Shown piece by piece: positions 59,546-64,000 of a stretch of DNA of 64,000 nucleotides. Both the position numbers and the translations under genes were made by a program. The DNA comes from an uncultured Sphingopyxis sp. GTDB taxonomy: Bacteria > Pseudomonadota > Alphaproteobacteria > Sphingomonadales > Sphingomonadaceae. The stretch's first letter is position 1. Every line of letters begins with the position of its first letter. The stretch covers positions 558,001 through 622,000 of the forward strand of contig NZ_LT598653.1 in NCBI RefSeq assembly GCF_900078365.1, given 5' to 3'. Below the pieces are notes generated by a model. The model was given only the letters and a program-made list of their open reading frames with translations, had not been told where the DNA came from and made no database searches.

Positions 59546-60418
59546 TCAGACGATGCCGAATGTCCAGCCTTCGGTCCCGGCAAGAACCGGGGTCAGCGGA
59601 GGCGGGGACCAGGGGGCGGCCTCGCTCGCGATCGTGCGCAGCCATGCCGCGGTCAGCAGCGCGTCGCTCGCATGGTCGCTGACCGGGCCGGCAAGGCGGG
59701 CGGGCGGTGATCCCAGAGCGCCGAGCGCCGCGTCGAGCGCCGCGCCGTCGCGGATCTTGCTGCGCCCCGGCGGCAGGCAGGCCGCGCGCGCCGCAAGGCT
59801 CGTATAGATTTCGACGAGCAGCGGCCCCCGGGCGGGAACCGGGCCGAGCGGCCACAGCGGTATCCGGCCCGCCAGCCGGTGCAGCAGGCGCATGCCCGAA
59901 AGGCTCGCCTTGCCGACCTGCGCCGCGCCGACGAGGTTGAAATTGCTGACGCTCGCGGCTTGCTTCGTCGCGCGTTGATGCTGCTCGACGACGCGCAGGC
60001 GGCCCGCGCCGGGCGCGAAAAGATCGCCGACATCGCCGCGGCCGTGGCGAAAATGGCGCCGCGCGTCGGGATGCGCGAGGAAGGCGCCGGCCTCATAATG
60101 CGGATCGCCGCGCGCGAGCCGCTCGACCAGCGACCAAAGCGCCCGGATATCGGCCGGGCTCTCGCTCCATTCGGGAAAATAGGCGCCCGCGTCGGCAAAG
60201 GCGAAGGCGGCTGAGAAATCGAAGCCGATCAACATATCCTCGCCCGCGGCCGCGACCTCCTCCAGCCACGCCAGTATTTCGGCGCGCGACCAGATATGGC
60301 CGGGCCGCACGAGCGCGGGCGCCGCCGCGCCGCTCGCCACCGCGAGCGCGATCCCGCGCTGGCGCTCGCCGCGGGCGCCCGACCAGTCGATGGCGGCGAA
60401 ATGGGTGAAGCGGCGCAT
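59546..60418 (-). CDS. DUF429-like (RNase H fold) protein
   Basis: 290 aa. The opening HFAAIDWSGARGERQRGIALA and the near-terminal SDHASDALLTAAWLR resemble proteins with an RNase H-like fold (DUF429 type), with candidate acidic residues in IDWSGA, IGFDFSAAF and VEIYTS. No catalytic activity is established and no signal peptide is present. It lies between the tRNA gene and nfuA and is divergent from the latter. Confidence 0.6.
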   Translation of the reverse strand: MRRFTHFAAIDWSGARGERQRGIALAVASGAAAPALVRPGHIWSRAEILAWLEEVAAAGEDMLIGFDFSAAFAFADAGAYFPEWSESPADIRALWSLVERLARGDPHYEAGAFLAHPDARRHFRHGRGDVGDLFAPGAGRLRVVEQHQRATKQAASVSNFNLVGAAQVGKASLSGMRLLHRLAGRIPLWPLGPVPARGPLLVEIYTSLAARAACLPPGRSKIRDGAALDAALGALGSPPARLAGPVSDHASDALLTAAWLRTIASEAAPWSPPPLTPVLAGTEGWTFGIV

Positions 60419-60481
60419 CGGCGCGTCCTAGCGCATGCGCGTCACCTTGCACAAAGCGTGAATGCGCCCCACATGCACTCC

Positions 60482-61054
60482 ATGCTGATCGAAACCGAAT
60501 CGACGCCCAACCCCGCGACGCTCAAATTCCTGCCCGGCCGGGCGGTGATGGAGACGGGAACCCGCGACTTCGCCAGCCCCGAAGAGGCCGAAGCCTCGCC
60601 GCTCGCGAGCGCGCTTTTCTCGCTCGGCGACGTGACCGGCGTGTTCTTCGGCCGTGATTTCGTGTCGGTGACGATCGCCCCCGGCGCGGAATGGGCCGAT
60701 GTGAAGCCCGACGTGCTCGGCATCGTGATGGATCATTTTCTCGCCGAGGTTCCGCTGTTCAACGCGGCGAGCGCGGGTTTCTCGGTTCCGGCCGAGGATG
60801 AGGGCTTTGCCGACGATCCCGCCGACGCCGACATCATCGACCAGATCAAGGAACTCATTGAAACGCGTGTGCGGCCCGCGGTCGCCAACGACGGCGGCGA
60901 CATCATCTATCGCGGTTTCGACAAGGGCAATGTGTATCTGAAGATGCAGGGCGCCTGCGCCGGCTGCCCGTCCTCGACCGCGACGCTCAAAAATGGCATC
61001 GAGTCCCTCTTGAAACATTATGTTCCCGAGGTAACGGCAGTTCACGCCGTCTGA
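60482..61054 (+). CDS. nfuA: NfuA-type iron-sulfur scaffold
   Basis: 190 aa from ATG 60482 (MLIETESTPNPATLKFLPG); ATG 60473 is 3 codons upstream. The N-terminal Nfu domain (about 1-85) and the C-terminal NifU-like domain (about 110-185) are both present, the latter with the cluster-binding CxxC in QGACAGCPSSTATLK. It stores and passes on [4Fe-4S] clusters. The nitroreductase gene follows after 26 bp. Confidence 0.93.
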   Translation: MLIETESTPNPATLKFLPGRAVMETGTRDFASPEEAEASPLASALFSLGDVTGVFFGRDFVSVTIAPGAEWADVKPDVLGIVMDHFLAEVPLFNAASAGFSVPAEDEGFADDPADADIIDQIKELIETRVRPAVANDGGDIIYRGFDKGNVYLKMQGACAGCPSSTATLKNGIESLLKHYVPEVTAVHAV

Positions 61055-61080
61055 TCATTTTTTCCTCGAGGAGTTAGCCC

Positions 61081-61674
61081 ATGAGCGAGCCGCTTTCCGA
61101 CAGCGCTCTCGATCAGCTGTTTCGCACCGCGCGCACCTATAATGGCTACCTCGACAAACCCGTCTCCGAAGCGCAGCTGCACGCGATATGGGACCTGATG
61201 AAGTTCGGCCCGACCAGCGCGAACAGCCTACCGGCGCGGATCGTCTGGTGCGTCTCGGACGAAGCGAAGGCGAAGCTCGCCGCGCTCGCCATCCCGGGGA
61301 ATGAGGGCAAGATCCGCGCGGCGCCCGTCACCGCGATCATCGCGATGGACACCGAATTTTACGAGCATCTGCCCGAATTTTTCCCGCACACCGATGCGCG
61401 GAGCTGGTTCGCGGGCAACGACGCGCTTGCCGAGACGACGGCATTCCGCAATTCGAGCCTCCAGGGCGCCTATTTCATCCTCGCCGCGCGCGCGCTCGGG
61501 CTCGACACCGGGCCGATGTCGGGTTTCGATAATGAAGCGGTCGATCGGGCCTTTTTCGCCGGCGAGCCCAAGGTGAAGAGCAATTTCATCTCGACGCTCG
61601 GCTATGGCGATCCCGCGACCATCTTCGAGCGCAGCCCGCGCCCCGATTTCGCGCGCTTCAATCGCATCGCCTGA
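61081..61674 (+). CDS. rutE: RutE-like nitroreductase (malonic semialdehyde reductase)
   Basis: 197 aa. Nitroreductase-family FMN-binding features are ARTYNGYLDKPVSE, KFGPTSANSLPARIVW and GLDTGPMSGFDNEAVD. This subgroup (HadB/RutE) is listed as malonic semialdehyde reductase of pyrimidine breakdown. No other rut genes are near, so the role in this organism may be more general. GAGGAG lies upstream of the ATG. Confidence 0.88.
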   Translation: MSEPLSDSALDQLFRTARTYNGYLDKPVSEAQLHAIWDLMKFGPTSANSLPARIVWCVSDEAKAKLAALAIPGNEGKIRAAPVTAIIAMDTEFYEHLPEFFPHTDARSWFAGNDALAETTAFRNSSLQGAYFILAARALGLDTGPMSGFDNEAVDRAFFAGEPKVKSNFISTLGYGDPATIFERSPRPDFARFNRIA

Positions 61675-61693
61675 ACGGCGCGCGCTCCGTCCC

Positions 61694-62314
61694 ATGCGCC
61701 ATCTGGTCATCGATTCGGCGAGCGAGGCCTGCTCGGTGGCGCTGATCGAGGGGGGCGCGGTCGTCGATCATCGCCACGAAGTGATCGGGCGCGGTCACGC
61801 CGAGCGTCTCGTTCCGCTGATCGCCGAACTTGCGGGCGGCGGCCGCGCTGACGCCATCGCCGTCGGCTGCGGTCCGGGCAGTTTTGCGGGCGTGCGCATC
61901 GGCATCGCGGCGGCGCGCGCGCTCGCGCTCGGCTGGCAAGTGCCGGTCCGCGGCTTTTCGACGCTCGCGCTCGCCGCCGCCGCGGCGGCGGACGAGATCG
62001 CGGCGGCGGGCGGCGCGCTTGTCGTGATGGAGGGCGGCCACGGCCAATGGTTCGTCCAGCCTTTCGCGGCCGACCTCGCGCCGCGCGGCGAGCTTCGTTC
62101 GCTGCTTCCCGACGAAGCCGTCCGGCTCGGCGACGCGCTGATCGTCGGCAATCGCGCCGAGGCCTTTGTCGCGAAACGCGGTTCGGGGCGCGCGCTCGCG
62201 ATGCTGCCCGACGCGCGCGCCTTTTTGCGCTTGCCCGCGAGCGCGATCACCGACCGGCCGGGCCCCATCTATGGCCGGGCGCCCGATGCGAAGCCGATGG
62301 CGGCCCCGGCATGA
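61694..62314 (+). CDS. tsaB: TsaB, tRNA t6A synthesis protein
   Basis: 206 aa from ATG 61694. ASKHA-fold motifs are HLVIDSASEACSVALIEGG, GRGHAERLVPLI and VGCGPGSFAGVRIGIAAARALA. TsaB works with TsaD and TsaE to make threonylcarbamoyladenosine at tRNA position 37. It overlaps rimI by 4 bases, the usual pairing in alphaproteobacteria. Confidence 0.95.
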   Translation: MRHLVIDSASEACSVALIEGGAVVDHRHEVIGRGHAERLVPLIAELAGGGRADAIAVGCGPGSFAGVRIGIAAARALALGWQVPVRGFSTLALAAAAAADEIAAAGGALVVMEGGHGQWFVQPFAADLAPRGELRSLLPDEAVRLGDALIVGNRAEAFVAKRGSGRALAMLPDARAFLRLPASAITDRPGPIYGRAPDAKPMAAPA

Positions 62315-62793
62315 CCGCCGCTATCCGCCTCGCCACCGCGCGCGTCGGCGATCTCGCCGCGGTGATGCGGGTGATGGATGCGGCGTTCGAGCCCGCCTAT
62401 GGCGAGGCGTGGACCGGCGCGCAGCTCTTGACCCTGTTCGCGCTGCCCTCGGCGCGCGTGTGCCTGGCGTGGGAGGGCGAAGAGGCGTGCGGCTTTTCCG
62501 CCGCGCGGATCGCGGGACCAGAAAGCGAATTATTGTTGCTCGCGGTCGACCCGCAGTTTCGCGGCCGCGGGATCGGGCGATTATTGATCGACGACTGGCG
62601 CGCCTGGGCCGCCGGACAGGGCGTGGAAGACTATTTCCTTGAAATGCGAGCCGACAATGACGCGGTTCATCTTTATGAACGCGCGGGCTTTACCGAATGC
62701 GGACGGCGGCCCGCCTATTATCGCGGCAACGACGGCAAGCTTCGCGACGCGATTACAATGCGCCGACCGGGCGGGGAGCGTCGAGTCGACTGA
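62311..62793 (+). CDS. rimI: RimI-type N-acetyltransferase
   Basis: 160 aa starting within the tsaB stop (ATGA). GNAT motif A is LLLLAVDPQFRGRGIGRLLI; the end has DNDAVHLYERAGFTECGRR and YYRGNDGKLRDAITM, typical of RimI. It acetylates N-termini, classically of ribosomal protein S18. Translational coupling with tsaB is likely. Confidence 0.92.
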   Translation: MTAAIRLATARVGDLAAVMRVMDAAFEPAYGEAWTGAQLLTLFALPSARVCLAWEGEEACGFSAARIAGPESELLLLAVDPQFRGRGIGRLLIDDWRAWAAGQGVEDYFLEMRADNDAVHLYERAGFTECGRRPAYYRGNDGKLRDAITMRRPGGERRVD

Positions 62794-62896
62794 TCGGTCA
62801 TTGCGGAATTGCATCCGAAGTGGCACTAATCCGTAGGGCGGAAGAAAAAAGCCAATATTCGCCGCAACGCTTCTGGGTAAAACAAGGAATAGTCTC

Positions 62897-63331
62897 ATGT
62901 CCGATTCTGCCGACACCAACGAGATGCTCGTCACGCTGACCGCCGACATTGTCGCGGCGCATGTCAGCAACAACAGCGTCGCGATTTCCGATCTCTCCAT
63001 TTTGATCAATAATGTTCACGCCGCGCTGTCGGGCCTCGGAAGCGAGCCGGTCGTCGAGGAAAAGCCGGTGCCGGCGGTCTCGATCCGCACTTCGGTCAAG
63101 CCCGACTACATCGTCTGCCTCGAGGACGGCAAGAAGCTGAAGATGCTGCGCCGCCACCTGATGACGCATTATGGCATGACCCCTGACGACTATCGCGCCA
63201 AATGGGGGCTTCCCGCCGACTATCCGATGGTCGCGCCCAACTATGCCGAAAAGCGCCGCGCGCTGGCGAAGGAAATCGGTCTCGGCACCAAGGGCCGTGG
63301 CGGCGGGCGCAAGCGCAAGGCCAAGGCGTAA
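62897..63331 (+). CDS. MucR/Ros-family transcription regulator
   Basis: 144 aa. The family's zinc finger is at about 75-110 (IVCLEDGKKLKMLRRHLMTH, then YGMTPDDYRAKWGL). The C-terminus is a basic tail (GRGGGRKRKAKA). MucR proteins are global silencers of exopolysaccharide, motility and virulence genes in alphaproteobacteria. It has its own 103-bp upstream region and a hairpin after it. Confidence 0.92.
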   Translation: MSDSADTNEMLVTLTADIVAAHVSNNSVAISDLSILINNVHAALSGLGSEPVVEEKPVPAVSIRTSVKPDYIVCLEDGKKLKMLRRHLMTHYGMTPDDYRAKWGLPADYPMVAPNYAEKRRALAKEIGLGTKGRGGGRKRKAKA

Positions 63332-63363
63332 CGCTTTGCAAAAGACGGCCCCGCGGGGCAGGG

Positions 63364-63396
63364 AAGGGCGGCGCCCGCAGGGGCGCCGCCCTTGTC
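63364..63396 (+). terminator. Hairpin terminator after mucR
   Basis: AAGGGCGGCGCC (63364-63375) pairs exactly with GGCGCCGCCCTT (63382-63393). The U tract is short (TTGTCCT). Confidence 0.6.
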
Positions 63397-63466
63397 CTAT
63401 TCGCGGGGCATCCCTATACAGTTTGTAACAAAGACAGACACGGCTGCATCTGCAGGAAAGGCAAGC

Positions 63467-63892
63467 ATGTCCGGCAATATCGATCTCGAAGCCCTGTGCC
63501 ACGAAAAGGGTCTCCGCATCACCGAACAGCGCCGCATTATCGCGCGCGTCATCTCGGATTCGGAGGATCATCCCGATGTCGAGACGCTTTATGAGCGCGC
63601 CTCGAAGCTCGACAGCGGCATCTCGATCGCGACCGTTTACCGCACCGTGCGCCTGTTCGAAGAAGCGGGCATCCTCGACCGCCACGATTTCGGCGACGGG
63701 CGCTCGCGCTACGAAGCCGCGCCCGAGGCGCATCACGACCATCTGATCGACGTCGAAACGGGCAATGTGATCGAATTCGTAGATCCCGAGCTCGAGGCGT
63801 TGCAGAAAGTGATCGCCGAACGGCTGGGCTTCCGCCTGGTCGACCACCGCATGGAGCTTTATGGTGTCGCCATCGATCGCAAGCGCGACTGA
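63467..63892 (+). CDS. fur: Fur-family metal regulator
   Basis: 141 aa from ATG 63467, after GGAAAGG. The winged helix is GLRITEQRRIIARVI ... ISIATVYRTVRLFEEAGI, and the metal site is in APEAHHDHLIDVETGNVIEF. The C-terminal CxxC pairs of E. coli Fur are absent, as in many alphaproteobacterial Fur/Mur proteins, so iron or manganese could be the effector. It overlaps the following gene by 32 bases. Confidence 0.93.
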   Translation: MSGNIDLEALCHEKGLRITEQRRIIARVISDSEDHPDVETLYERASKLDSGISIATVYRTVRLFEEAGILDRHDFGDGRSRYEAAPEAHHDHLIDVETGNVIEFVDPELEALQKVIAERLGFRLVDHRMELYGVAIDRKRD

Positions 63893-64000
63893 TCGCAGCT
63901 CGATCACCTGGCGGACGGTCGCCCGTCTCGCCCTGATGGTGCTGACGCTTCTATTCCTGATCGTCCCGCACCTTCTCTATCGCGCCGCCGGCCGCCCGTC
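63861..64000 (+). CDS. Lysophospholipid acyltransferase, N-terminus (partial)
   Basis: An open frame begins at ATG 63861 (or GTG 63864) inside the fur gene and runs off the window end. It gives a polar start, a membrane segment (LALMVLTLLFLIVPHLL) and LLYRAAGRPS, which resembles the N-terminus of PlsC-type 1-acylglycerol-3-phosphate acyltransferases often encoded after fur in sphingomonads. Only 46 codons are visible, so the call depends on this pattern and position. Confidence 0.6.
   Translation, partial: MVSPSIASATDRSSITWRTVARLALMVLTLLFLIVPHLLYRAAGRP

Overview
The window looks like chromosomal DNA of a Sphingopyxis-like member of the Sphingomonadaceae (Alphaproteobacteria). The support is high GC, a NepR/PhyR stress-response pair, MucR and Fur genes side by side, a large TonB-dependent receptor, a Tat-exported glycosidase, and the G-rich and REP-like intergenic repeats common in this family. 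The genus is an inference from gene content; no rRNA is present.

Region 1 (1-11.5 kb). The end of queA is followed by a complete chaperone-usher pilus locus: four small two-cysteine subunit-like proteins, a PapD-type chaperone, an usher, and an attenuator hairpin between the major pilin and the chaperone. On each side lies a paralogous regulator that fuses a PilZ domain (intact c-di-GMP-binding residues) to an XRE helix-turn-helix. A PAS-GGDEF-EAL-PilZ protein and a hemerythrin follow. tgt, the usual partner of queA, only appears at 11.7 kb. The layout suggests a pilus switched directly by cyclic di-GMP.

Region 2 (11.7-25.4 kb) is mostly housekeeping: tgt, a small nepR divergent from phyR, glnE, a peroxiredoxin, a DUF455 protein, an M23 peptidase, an A-type iron-sulfur carrier, exonuclease III, a DUF1800/DUF1501 pair, a GNAT-like protein and a fatty acid desaturase. 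Several palindromic repeat elements lie between these genes.

Region 3 (25.5-59.3 kb) is the most interesting part. It holds a complete oxidative L-arabinose pathway (dehydrogenase, lactonase, dehydratase, FAH-family second dehydratase, 2-oxoglutarate semialdehyde dehydrogenase) and a complete trans-4-hydroxy-L-proline pathway (epimerase, D-hydroxyproline dehydrogenase, deaminase). Both end at the same semialdehyde dehydrogenase. Around them are GH127, GH43 and GH27 glycosidases, a DUF5695 protein, two HExxH lipoprotein peptidases, a DUF885 and an M24 (Xaa-Pro type) peptidase, a sugar symporter, an amino acid permease, two GntR regulators and a TonB-dependent receptor. Six promoter regions carry a common element, RTATACNGT. 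I infer one regulon that takes apart hydroxyproline-rich plant cell-wall glycoproteins (extensin or arabinogalactan protein): sugars are removed, the peptide is cut, and arabinose and hydroxyproline both go to 2-oxoglutarate.

Region 4 (59.4-64 kb) is housekeeping again: tRNA-Thr(TGT), a DUF429-like protein, an NfuA-type protein, RutE-like nitroreductase, tsaB-rimI, mucR, fur and the start of a lysophospholipid acyltransferase gene.
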